Shown here piece by piece: positions 17,987-26,251 of a stretch of DNA of 64,000 bases. Position numbers and translations under genes: made by a program. Where the stretch lies: positions 2,480,001 through 2,544,000 of the forward strand of contig OZ244914.1 of NCBI GenBank assembly GCA_965221795.1, read 5' to 3'. Source of the DNA: VYFG01 sp965221795. GTDB taxonomy: Bacteria; Pseudomonadota; Gammaproteobacteria; Arenicellales; Poriferihabitantaceae. The notes below the pieces were generated by a model that was given only the letters and a program-made list of their open reading frames with translations, did not search any database and was not told where the DNA came from. Within the stretch, counting starts at the first letter, position 1. Each line of letters starts with the position of its first letter.

Positions 17987-18442
17987 ATGATGCAATATTG
18001 GTTGCTGAAGAGTGAGCCTGACGAGTTTTCCATTGATGACCTTCAGCAGGTCAAGGTGGAGCCATGGGATGGCATCCGGAACTATCAGGCCCGGAATTTC
18101 ATGCGTGACCGGATGCAAGTCGGCGATCCAGCTTTTTTTTATCACAGCAGTTGTGCCGAACCTGGCATTGTAGGCATCATGGAAGTGGCGAGTGGGCCGT
18201 ACCCTGACCCCACCCAGTTTGATCCTGACAGCAAATATCATGATTCCAGAAGTCATCCGGACCATCCACGCTGGATGCTCGTTGATGTGCGTTTTGTGAA
18301 AAAATTCGGTCGTACTGTTACCTTGGCTGAGATGAGGCTCGAACCCAAACTGGAGGACATGCGTCTTCTCATGCGAGGAAACCGGTTATCTATCCTGCCG
18401 GTTGAACCGGTTCACTGGAATCATATCCTGCAGATGGTGTGA
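17987..18442 (+). CDS. EVE domain-containing protein (thymocyte nuclear protein 1-like)
   Basis: It is 151 residues, a single EVE domain of the PUA-like fold. The motif YWLLKSEPDEFSIDDL, then WDGIRNYQARNFMRDRMQVG and FFYHSS are diagnostic. EVE domains bind modified bases in nucleic acids. The bacterial housekeeping form has no firmly known role. It follows the phosphoesterase by 17 bp, probably in the same operon. Two ATGs (17987, 17990) are possible starts. Confidence 0.92.
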   Translation: MMQYWLLKSEPDEFSIDDLQQVKVEPWDGIRNYQARNFMRDRMQVGDPAFFYHSSCAEPGIVGIMEVASGPYPDPTQFDPDSKYHDSRSHPDHPRWMLVDVRFVKKFGRTVTLAEMRLEPKLEDMRLLMRGNRLSILPVEPVHWNHILQMV

Positions 18443-18496
18443 TGACGATGATGGCCTCAACTCAGACCCTTTCTATCTTTTCCGTGGGGCAGTGAC

Positions 18497-19105
18497 ATGA
18501 AATCATCTACTGGCCTATCCATCCGGATGTTCCATGCCATCACCGCGATGGCGATGGTGGCGCTGTTTGGCCTGTCGGTTCCTTCTAATGCCAACCAAAC
18601 CAATTCCATGATCCTTCTCGAAACCAGCCTGGGAGATATCACACTTCAGTTGTATCCCGAAAAAGCGCCTGTTACGGTCAAAAACTTTACCGATTATGTG
18701 GGAGCTGGTTTTTTTGACGGGCTGATATTTCACCGGGTCATCAAGGGGTTCATGATCCAGGGTGGCGGTTTGACTCCGGATATGAAACCGAAGCCCAGCG
18801 GCACTCCTATCCTGAACGAAGCCGATAATGGACTGAGCAATGAGGTCGGCACCATTGCGATGGCACGCACCTCGGATCCCCATTCGGCCACTGCGCAGTT
18901 TTTCATCAACTTGGAAAGCAATGAGTTTCTCAATCACACCGGCAAGGATCCACAGCGTTGGGGGTATGCGGTGTTTGGTCAAGTGATCGATGGCATGGAT
19001 GTGGTTCGGGCCATCGGCCAGGTAGCTACTCAATCGGTAGGTGCCTATGCCGATGTCCCCACGGACCCGGTCATCATCCGGCGAGTCCGGGTGTTGGCCG
19101 AATAG
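18497..19105 (+). CDS. Periplasmic peptidyl-prolyl cis-trans isomerase, cyclophilin type
   Basis: It folds exported proteins. At 202 residues it has an N-terminal signal peptide (hydrophobic residues 12-30, cleavage likely after SNA). The cyclophilin core is complete: FHRVIKGFMIQGG (catalytic Arg), AMARTSDPHSATAQFFINL and YAVFGQVIDGMDVV. The ATG at 18497 follows GGGGCAG. It resembles PpiA of E. coli. Confidence 0.93.
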   Translation: MKSSTGLSIRMFHAITAMAMVALFGLSVPSNANQTNSMILLETSLGDITLQLYPEKAPVTVKNFTDYVGAGFFDGLIFHRVIKGFMIQGGGLTPDMKPKPSGTPILNEADNGLSNEVGTIAMARTSDPHSATAQFFINLESNEFLNHTGKDPQRWGYAVFGQVIDGMDVVRAIGQVATQSVGAYADVPTDPVIIRRVRVLAE

Positions 19106-19199
19106 CCTACTCGTCCCTCAAGAGGCCATCTCCCAACTTGGAATGGACTCGGTACTGATCGGGCTATCCGGGAATTGCAAGGGGAAGGGGTCGCAGTCT

Positions 19200-19519
19200 G
19201 GCAGGGTGACGATCTCGATGGCGTAACCGTGAAACCGGGATTCGACATCTTGACTCATCATGGATGTTATGACCAAGAAGAAGCAGGAGCTCGATTCAAT
19301 CGCAGGTCCTATGTTATGCCAAGGGGCATGCAATCAATGTTGGCAGGCCAGGCCTTGAACAGTGGACCAGATTTCAGTGTCGGGTCGCGTTGCAACGTAT
19401 GGATGCGCGAAGAGGGTGACGGCGATATCTCAGTCGCGTTCATGGACGCGAAGTCGATAATGACACTGACCAAGCGGGAGAAGATCCAATCTGTGGCTTA
19501 TGACGACGTCAAGGCATAG
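19200..19519 (+). pseudogene. DUF302-family gene with compensating frameshifts
   Basis: One frame reads KPGFDILT and later LAGQALNSGPDFSV, then CNVWMREEGDGDISVAFMDA, which matches the second half of DUF302 proteins. Between about 19256 and 19340 the family-like sequence lies in another frame (IMDVMTKKKQELDSIAGP, then CQGACNQ), so two indels cancel each other. I cannot find the N-terminal start in any frame. The original function is unknown; DUF302 proteins are small cytosolic or periplasmic proteins. One frame stays open from 19175 to 19519. Confidence 0.6.
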
Positions 19520-19552
19520 CCACGCATGTGAGATGCATTAGGGCAGTTCGGG

Positions 19553-20560
19553 TCAGGGGGTAAGTTGCAGGATTTCTTCATATAGTTGGGCTGGAATCTG
19601 AATCCCGTTTTGCCGGGTGTTGATGCGGTTTTTCTGTCGACGCTCACCGGGTAGACGGGTGCCTTCCTGCGCGAGAATGGCGCGGAAAAGCTTTTCACCA
19701 TGCTCAAGATATCCCGGGTGGTGACCAAACCCTTTCGGGTCCATGGCGACGATCAGTTCTCCTCCTTTTGGCGGTCCTTTTTGCCCACCGTCGTCTTGCA
19801 GGGAGTCAATGCTGAGAAATTCACCAATCAGGGGACCGGCCAGCAATTCAATCATCATGGCCAGCGAAGCGCCCTTGTAGCCGCCGAATCCAAGTTGTGC
19901 TCCCTGCAACACCACATTGGGGTCGGTGGTACTTTCGCCATCAGGGCTGATCCCCGCTGTTTCGGGTATTGCGTGACCATCCCGGGCAGCGATCTGGATT
20001 TCCCCCCTTGCCATGGCCGCAGAAGCCTGATCAAAGACCAGAGGTGGCTGGTCTTTTCTTGGCCAGGCAAACCCCATCGGATTGGTGCCGAAGAGCGGCC
20101 GGGTACCACCGGCTGGGGCAACATAGGGGTATGATGAAGTGAAGGCAATTGCACAGTAGCCCTCCTCGGCCAGTGCCTCCACTTCGGGCCAAAGCGCAGC
20201 AATATGGAACATATTGACAAATGCCACAGCGGCGATACCGTGTGTTGCTGCCGCATCGACTAGGGCACGGTGGCAAGTTTGATGCCCCAGCGGTGCATAG
20301 CCACCGCCCCCATTCACTTGCATCACAGCGGGAGAGAGGCGTTTCAGGGTAGGTGAAGCACATCCGTTGACCCGTCCACTTTTCACACCGGACACGTACC
20401 AGGGGAGACGAAACAGTCCATGTGAATGGCATCCGTCTGCTTCGGCCTGAATCATTCTGTCGGCAATCGCGGATGCATTCGGCTGATTGCAACCATGGTT
20501 TTGCAGGCATCGCAGGGCGAGGTTCCTAGCTTCCGTAAGAGATAACGGGACAGTGGACAT
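19553..20560 (-). CDS. Ldh2-family NAD(P)-dependent oxidoreductase (malate/lactate dehydrogenase-like)
   Basis: It is 335 residues. The family includes malate/L-sulfolactate dehydrogenases, ureidoglycolate dehydrogenase and delta1-piperideine-2-carboxylate reductase. Features are DGCHSHGLFRLPWYVSGVKSG (catalytic His/Arg region), TRPLFGTNPMGFAWPRK (nucleotide-binding), FDQASAAMARGEI, and GFGGYKGASLAMMIELLAG. The second conserved motif, usually NSHHFG, reads NMFHIAA. The piperideine/pyrroline carboxylate reductase subgroup seems closest. The substrate is not certain. Confidence 0.85.
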   Translation of the reverse strand: MSTVPLSLTEARNLALRCLQNHGCNQPNASAIADRMIQAEADGCHSHGLFRLPWYVSGVKSGRVNGCASPTLKRLSPAVMQVNGGGGYAPLGHQTCHRALVDAAATHGIAAVAFVNMFHIAALWPEVEALAEEGYCAIAFTSSYPYVAPAGGTRPLFGTNPMGFAWPRKDQPPLVFDQASAAMARGEIQIAARDGHAIPETAGISPDGESTTDPNVVLQGAQLGFGGYKGASLAMMIELLAGPLIGEFLSIDSLQDDGGQKGPPKGGELIVAMDPKGFGHHPGYLEHGEKLFRAILAQEGTRLPGERRQKNRINTRQNGIQIPAQLYEEILQLTP

Positions 20561-20695
20561 GGTGGTGCTTTTGCGAGGAGTAGTAAGGTACTCTAAACAG
20601 GTACATGAATGACTATACCATACCGTCTCATCAGGCCGTAGCTGGTCGGTGCTGACGGAAGCGTACTCCCGCCCATTCTTTTTGGCCCATTATGC

Positions 20696-20925
20696 GCGAC
20701 CGGCGCGGATAAAAACGGCAAGATTTTGGCTTTCGCCGGGATGTCTTGACAGAGGGGCGCATTCCGTAAATATATTCCGATACTCATTGATCGGAGAGCT
20801 CATGCAGCCGATATCGACGGATGATGAGCTTCGTGCGCACTGGGTGTTGAGTGATGCAGCGTTGGGCCTGTTGCGAGGGGTATCGGAGCAACGCCAGCTG
20901 ACGTTATGTGTCGATCGTAAGTATT
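20696..20925 (+). pseudogene. 5' end of a Tn3-family transposase gene (copy 1)
   Basis: About 225 bp are near-identical, in inverted orientation, to 23241-23456. The ORF starts at ATG 20803 and reads MQPISTDDELRAHWVLSDAA, the DUF4158 N-terminal domain of Tn3-type transposases, up to RQLTLCV. It then breaks off into unrelated sequence near 20925. The upstream part shared with copy 2 includes the transposon end region. Confidence 0.6.
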
Positions 20926-20933
20926 GCCAGATT

Positions 20934-21310
20934 CTAGTTCTGGAACTCGGTGTTGTCGGAGGTGATTGGGTTGGACAGAAGCCCGCCGCATCTGTTCCGG
21001 CCGCACTCGCCGCGCCGGTCGGTGGTGACGGTGATATTCACCCAAAGGCCACAGTCCACCTTGCCGTTGCCGGCGATGGTGGCCCCAAGGCGCACGACCG
21101 CCGTTCTGGACACCTCGGCATTGTCACGAATCCGGGCACCGTCCAGGATTCTGGCTTGGCCGGACACGCGGGCCGGTTCCCACACATGGGCACCAACTAC
21201 TTATGCGTTGCCAGACACGTTCGCGTGGCCGATTACGAATGAATTTCGAATGACCGCATGGCCAGACATAGTGGGATCACCGTAAAGAGTTGACCCGCCA
21301 CGAATGGACT
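20934..21310 (-). pseudogene. Hexapeptide-repeat (left-handed beta-helix) protein remnant
   Basis: On the minus strand the repeat series DPTMSGHAVIRN, SFVIGHANVSGNA, stop (TAA at 21203), then VVGAHVWEPARVSGQARILD and GARIRDNAEVSRTAVV can be read in one frame. This is the six-residue repeat of polymer-like hexapeptide proteins (YdcK type). The frame runs on to about 20934 without a recognised end domain. The nonsense codon and lack of a start mark it as decayed. Confidence 0.55.
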
Positions 21311-21531
21311 GCATAACCGGAGATGTTCGCGTGGCGACAAACCACCGATTCCGGTCCCACATGCGCGGTCCCGGCGACCGCCGCTGGGATGCGGGGCACC
21401 CGTGCCCAGATCAAAACAGGGAGACGCCTCCGCTGCTCCGGGCACGAGCGCAAGCAGTTGCTGCGACAACAATCATCGTCAATGATGGCATGAGCGTGTC
21501 CTCGGCGCGAGTGTCGCGGGGCCGGGCGGCC

Positions 21532-22077
21532 TCACTCACCCCAGACCGTACCGGTGTACGTGGAGCCATATTTTTCTGCTTCGTAGGACCCAGGGGTAGG
21601 CGACGTGTGCGGAGTCGCATCCAGGATGGCGGCTGTCGTGCCCCCCTGCACTGTCCATAGGGACGCCGGCACGTTGCGCCAGGCAAGGTGGCCCCAGCGC
21701 CCGCGGGTCTGCACTTGCAGCTGGCGCGGCCGGATGGTGAAGGTCTCCTCTCCCTCGACCACATCGTCCATAAAGGTCTCGACCGCGATGCTCAGCGGCG
21801 CACCGACGGTCCCTTGGACATGGTGTGCCCAGGAATGCGCAGTGGCGTAGTCCGTGCCCTCGATGGCGGTACCGCCGTCGGTATCGTACCATAGACGGAT
21901 TGGGGCGGCCCGCCCGTCTCCGTTACCCGAAAATTTCGGGGTCACCGTGAGGGTGAAGTGGGCCGTCTCTCCTTCCGTGACGGTCACGGGGGCGGCGGCC
22001 AGGGGAGCGGAGAGCATGAGGGCAGCGAGCAAGCCGCCGACTGCGGTTGTGATGAAACGTACCAATCTCGGCGTCAT
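21532..22077 (-). CDS. Small secreted protein with one Calx-beta-like domain
   Basis: Hypothetical protein of 181 residues from the ATG at 22077; the open frame extends to 22155. The N-terminal 28 residues are a signal peptide (MTPRLVRFITTAVGGLLAAL, cleavage after AAA). The mature part begins PVTVTEGETAHFTLTVTPKF and has the Calx-beta core WYDTDGGTAIEGTDYATA with ETFMDDVVEGEETFTI. It is more GC-rich than its surroundings and lies between the two Tn3 remnants, so it may have come in by transfer. It shares design, though little sequence, with the protein at 10902. Function is unknown. Confidence 0.6.
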   Translation of the reverse strand: MTPRLVRFITTAVGGLLAALMLSAPLAAAPVTVTEGETAHFTLTVTPKFSGNGDGRAAPIRLWYDTDGGTAIEGTDYATAHSWAHHVQGTVGAPLSIAVETFMDDVVEGEETFTIRPRQLQVQTRGRWGHLAWRNVPASLWTVQGGTTAAILDATPHTSPTPGSYEAEKYGSTYTGTVWGE

Positions 22078-22459
22078 GGAAACTTCTTGGTGTTGCAACC
22101 TATGGCTAGGATCAAGGGGGAGGGGCAAGGTCAAGTGTTTCATGGTGTGTCTCATTAGGTGCGCCTGCGGACCGAGGGTAAGGATCCACAGATAAGTTAA
22201 TTGACCGGGGAGTCTACAGAAACACAGCGCAGTTGTAAAGGAGGTAGGGAAGCCTCTGGAATTGCGTATTTTGATCGGTTATGCCGCCGAGCTCGGGGTG
22301 TGCAACATGTCCTCGTAGATGTAGTGCCTGGGCACGTCGTCATAGCACCGGACGAATACCGTCGCCATGGTCCGCCCGCTCCCGACCCAAGTCGGGGAGA
22401 CGAGATGGCCGAGCAAGGTGTCGAGAACCCCAGCCCTGCACATCATGCGTCAGGGCACT
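22078..22459. other. Region with no recognised gene
   Basis: About 380 bp between the Calx-beta gene and the end of the Tn3 remnant. A minus-strand patch near 22300-22400 reads VFVRCYDDVPRHYIYEDMLH but has no start or neighbours in frame. I cannot assign it. Confidence 0.35.
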
Positions 22460-23456
22460 CCTGATGTAGCCGGTTTTCAGGCAGTTGATCGTGACGCCGC
22501 TCACCCTGACCTATCAGCAGGTCGCCAATCTCATAGGCCAGTTCGGATGCGTGGGCACAAGATAGTAGCAGAGCCATGCATATCGCGTCTCATCCGAATG
22601 TCGCCGGATGTCCAAACATCTTCCATGCCGACGCAGAGACGATACCGTTCAACGATGTCTGGATGCATATCCGCGAGAATGGAACCGTTCAGGTCCACGA
22701 CACGGACACTGTCAAGATGCTTGATCGTTTTGTGCATGTTTTCGACTCTCGCCGCCCCTGAATCGCGCGATACTTCAGCAAATTTGCGAATTGCCATCCG
22801 TTGTCTTGATCAGCCCATCCAGTCCTGCCCGATGGTTGTCGGAAAGACGGCTTACGATCCCCACCAACAGAAGATGCCCAAACTAGTGCTCGGCTCACCA
22901 GATTGGTCATATCTTTTCCCCCGGCGCATCATCCGATGCAGCAGGAGCCATTCCGTGGTCGCGGCATCCAAGGTGGCTCCATTTGGGGCCTGCGGCAGGG
23001 TGGACTGAACCAACCATTCCTTCCACGAAACGGATGCGTGCCGTTTTACCGAAACGCTTGATGGCAAGGAATGTGCCGGTCTGGCCCTTTGTAGCACTGC
23101 GCCATCCGATCTGGAACGCCCCTGATTTTGACCCCGGTATCGATTGTATTGCCGGCCTGTGACGCCAAAAACTCCAGAATCTCGCGGAACAACATCGTGC
23201 ATCCCGGGAAACCGTGCAGGGAGTTGGAAATACTTGCGTTACAGACACACAACGTCAGCTGGCGTTGCTCCGATATGCCTCGCAGCAGATCCAACGCTGC
23301 ATCACTCAACACCCAGTGCGCACGAAGCTCATCATCTGTCGATATCGGCTGCATGGCTCTCCGATCAATGAGCATTGGAATATATTTACGGAATGCACCC
23401 CTCTTCAAGACATCCCGGCGAAAGCCAGAATCTTGCCGTTTTATCCGCCCCGGTTG
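22460..23456 (-). pseudogene. Decayed Tn3-family transposase gene (DUF4158 type), copy 2
   Basis: Reading the minus strand from 23408, the N-terminal DUF4158 domain (MQPISTDDELRAHWVLSDAA, then LDLLRGISEQRQLTLCV) is followed in shifting frames by REILEFLASQAG and by WLVQSTLPQAPNGATLDAAT. Next come LSDNHRAGLDGLIKTTDGNS, LNGSILADMHPDIVERYRL and ELAYEIGDLLIG. This is the order of the first third of a Tn3-type transposase. At least four frameshifts and several stops are present, and the DDE catalytic part is missing. Its first 216 bp are repeated inverted at 20696-20925. Confidence 0.7.
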
Positions 23457-23495
23457 TGCCTAATGGGCTTTGTTGGTTGACTGAGCTTGCAAATT

Positions 23496-23541
23496 ATATA
23501 AAGATATGTTTATATCCAAATATCATTATATTTAAAGATAT
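23496..23541 (+). promoter_or_regulatory. AT-rich palindromic operator candidate upstream of metF
   Basis: ATATAAA (23496-23502) and TTTATAT (23509-23515) are perfect 7-bp arms around GATATG. A second element, ATATTTAAAGATAT (23528-23541), ends 5 bp before the metF ATG. The position and repeated AAAGATAT core suggest binding of a methionine-cycle repressor (SahR- or MetJ-like). The identity of the regulator is inference. Confidence 0.5.
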
Positions 23542-23545
23542 TGCA

Positions 23546-24523
23546 ATGACCAGTCAATGGGGTGCCAATACGACCGCCTACCTCGACCGGCCAACCGCGA
23601 AAGGGCCACTCGGGATTTCCCTGGAAATGTTCCCACCTCCGAATGCAGCCTGTTATAAGGGACTTCGGAAAAACCTGAGGCCACTGTTACGACTCAGGCC
23701 AGATTTTGTCTCAGTCACCAGTGGAGCGGGTGGGAGTGGAAGCAGAAAAACGCTGGAGACGATCACCAGTGCCCAAGAGGACTGTACGATTCCGTTTGCG
23801 GCTCACTTGACGTGCATTGGCAAGTCCCACCACAAGGTGCACGAGGAACTGGATGCGGCAAGGCATGCGGGTATTCGACACTTTGTCGCTTTGAGAGGAG
23901 ATTTTCCCGAAAGCAGTTCTCGAAATCCGGGAGGATATCAGTCTGCTCTTGAACTTGTTCGGGCCATTCGGGCCCGGCCAGAACTCGCGGATTGCAGCAT
24001 CTCAGTCGCTGCATATCCAGAAGGTCACCCGGAAGCCAACAGTCTGGAAGAGGAGGTTCGTTATCTCAAGCGCAAAGTGGAGGCGGGAGCAGATCGGATC
24101 ATTACCCAGTTCTTTTTTGATACCGAAGTGTTCTCCGCATTCATGGAGCGAGTCCAGGATGCCGGGATCAATGTCCCCGTGCTGCCGGGTATCCTGCCGA
24201 TCGCAAATTTTCAGAAGGCTGTTACCTTTGCTGAGAAGTGTCATACACGCATTCCCCGCTGGTATCATGTGATGTACCGTGACCTGAAGCAGGACGGCGA
24301 ACTGCACAAGGCCATCTCCGTTTCGATTGCTGTCGAGCAGTGCCGACAACTGATGGCTCTGGGGGTGAAAAATTTTCATTTTTACACGCTGAACCGATCC
24401 GAACTCACGCTCGAAATCTGCCGGGAACTTGGTCAGTTTTCGGAATCGCCACAGGTTCCCGGTGATGTCGCCAGAAGCTCTATGGAAAAGCCTGTGGTCA
24501 TGAGGTCCACGGTATCTCTCTAG
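23546..24523 (+). CDS. metF: 5,10-methylenetetrahydrofolate reductase
   Basis: FAD enzyme that reduces methylene-THF to methyl-THF for methionine synthesis. It is 325 residues from the ATG at 23546; the frame is open upstream into Tn3 remnant DNA, which is not coding here. Family motifs are LGISLEMFPP (catalytic Glu), FVSVTSGAGGS, HLTCIGKS, FVALRGD, YPEGHPEA, and ITQFFFDTEVF. The C-terminus is slightly extended past the NRSELTLEIC motif. It is probably controlled by the palindromes just upstream. Confidence 0.93.
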   Translation: MTSQWGANTTAYLDRPTAKGPLGISLEMFPPPNAACYKGLRKNLRPLLRLRPDFVSVTSGAGGSGSRKTLETITSAQEDCTIPFAAHLTCIGKSHHKVHEELDAARHAGIRHFVALRGDFPESSSRNPGGYQSALELVRAIRARPELADCSISVAAYPEGHPEANSLEEEVRYLKRKVEAGADRIITQFFFDTEVFSAFMERVQDAGINVPVLPGILPIANFQKAVTFAEKCHTRIPRWYHVMYRDLKQDGELHKAISVSIAVEQCRQLMALGVKNFHFYTLNRSELTLEICRELGQFSESPQVPGDVARSSMEKPVVMRSTVSL

Positions 24524-24670
24524 CGGGGACTCCCGATGATGTCGTATCTGGCGCATCCGGCGATGACCAGTGAGCCACTGGTCTGGGCGGTATGACCGGC
24601 TATGGTGGTGCCTGTGTTTGATAGATGACCCCGGATGGCAGGTATCTATGATGCCTGCGGTCGGTGTAGA

Positions 24671-25507
24671 ATGGGTCGAAACAGGCCAATCGAATCTGCC
24701 TTGTCTCGCCAACTCAGCATCGTGATCGTGGGTCATGGTTCCATTGCGAACTATGTGGTTGACCAAATTCGTTCCGACCCCGGGATTTGCATTTTGGCCC
24801 TCCTTTGTCGAAGCCTCTCACTGCCGAAAGCGGAAAGGTTCGCCAACGGAGAGTTTCCGGTATACAAGTCTCTGGATAAACTGGATACCAGACCGGACCT
24901 ACTGGTAGATTGTGCAGGTCATTCAGGACTTGCATCCCATGCTCCGTTGGCACTGGAAAGAGGAATAGATGTGGTGTCCATTTCTACTGGCGCTCTGGCG
25001 CAACCAGAACTGTTGGAGACGCTAGAAGCCAGTGCGAGATATGGGGGATCGACCATCAAGTTTCTCTCGGGCGCGGTTGGTGGCCTTGATGCGCTGTTGG
25101 CAGCGGGTGTGGGGGGATACACGCAGGTTCGATATACAGGCCGGAAACCTCCCTATAGTTGGTCAGGCTCCCCAGCGGACAAAGTCTGCGACCTGAATCG
25201 CCTGGATACCCCATTCGAACATTTTTCCGGGACCGCCCGACAGGCTGCAAAGCTGTATCCTGCTAATGCGAATGTAGCTGCTACGGTCGCTCTTGCCAGT
25301 GTCGGATTGGACAAGGTAACCGTTCGATTGATTGCGGACCCCGGTATAGAAAGAAATATTCATGAAATAGAGGCTGCGGGGTCTTTTGGTCACCTGAACA
25401 TCCGAATCGAAGGCAATGCATTGCCGGAAAACCCGAAATCATCCGCATTGGCCGCAATGAGTATCGTCAACGAACTCCGGCAACGGATTCACCCTATTCA
25501 ATTCTAG
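24671..25507 (+). CDS. nadX: Aspartate dehydrogenase (NadX-like)
   Basis: It is about 278 residues from the ATG at 24671; the frame is open back to 24635. The enzyme oxidises L-aspartate to iminoaspartate, either for NAD synthesis or aspartate breakdown. Signs: Rossmann motif IVIVGHGSIANYV, DCAGHSGLASHAPLALE, SGAVGGLDALLA, YPANANVAATVAL (with the conserved Asn), and ADPGIERNIHEIEAAGSFG. It stands alone; neither nadA nor nadC is near. Confidence 0.85.
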   Translation: MGRNRPIESALSRQLSIVIVGHGSIANYVVDQIRSDPGICILALLCRSLSLPKAERFANGEFPVYKSLDKLDTRPDLLVDCAGHSGLASHAPLALERGIDVVSISTGALAQPELLETLEASARYGGSTIKFLSGAVGGLDALLAAGVGGYTQVRYTGRKPPYSWSGSPADKVCDLNRLDTPFEHFSGTARQAAKLYPANANVAATVALASVGLDKVTVRLIADPGIERNIHEIEAAGSFGHLNIRIEGNALPENPKSSALAAMSIVNELRQRIHPIQF

Positions 25508-25513
25508 ATTGTC

Positions 25514-25819
25514 GACCCTGAAAAATCCGGATGATAGTGATCACGGTCTGAATACAATGAATCATGCCGCCTGAGTTCATGGAATCGAGTGGCCGGACCC
25601 AGGATCATTGACGGCCCTTTCCCGACCATTTCCACCCACCAGATGAACCCCGGACCGCTCGCTTCCACAGGTCCGCACGACTGCTGTCGGTACTGCCCGG
25701 AAAAGATGGTTGATCCGTGCCTTGAACGGATCCGTCTGGCCAGGATCAGGGATTGGGAGCAATGCGATGAGATCCTTGGGCGCGGTAAGGCTTCGACCTG
25801 TTATGCCGGCTTCTACTGA
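25514..25819 (+). pseudogene. IS5-type insertion sequence remnant (left end and transposase N-terminus)
   Basis: The end motif GACCCTGAAAAATCCGG begins at 25514, and exactly 129 bp later an ATG (25643) starts MNPGPLASTGPHDCCRYCPE, continuing KMVDPCLERIRLARIRDWEQ. This aligns without gaps to the remnant at 62176 and to the N-terminus of IS5-family transposases. It degenerates after about 55 codons, and the catalytic part is absent. Confidence 0.65.
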
Positions 25820-26251
25820 CTCCGCAGAAGTTGCTGGTCGGCATTGTTACTATCTCCCTCGGCATCGTGTTCCTGCCACTGATTCGGACTGCCCTCATCA
25901 TTGCCGATTCCGCAAGTACCATGTTTCAGAAATCATCAGTTCTTCACATCATGATACAATCTTTACCCCGACTCGGACATTCGGAAGGTAGAGCGATCAG
26001 ACTTGAGATCGGTTCCGGGCTGAACCACCTTGTACCTGTCCATGGTTCATTTGGTTTTTCGGAAACCCTTGGAATGGTCGTTGACACTGAAACCGTCCGG
26101 TTTGATGTGTTCGGTGGTAACGGTTGCTTGACCCATATCCATGCCCTTCGCGGTTCGGCAGAGGGATTTGCGGGTCTGTCGGATCAATGGAGAGCTTGTG
26201 CCTTGACTGCGGATGAGTATCCTGCCGGGTAAAACGTCCTGATCCCGCGCC
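25820..26251. other. Region with no recognised gene upstream of hrpA
   Basis: About 430 bp. Short plus-strand frames exist but none resembles a protein family. It may contain the rest of the decayed IS and the hrpA promoter. Confidence 0.35.
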
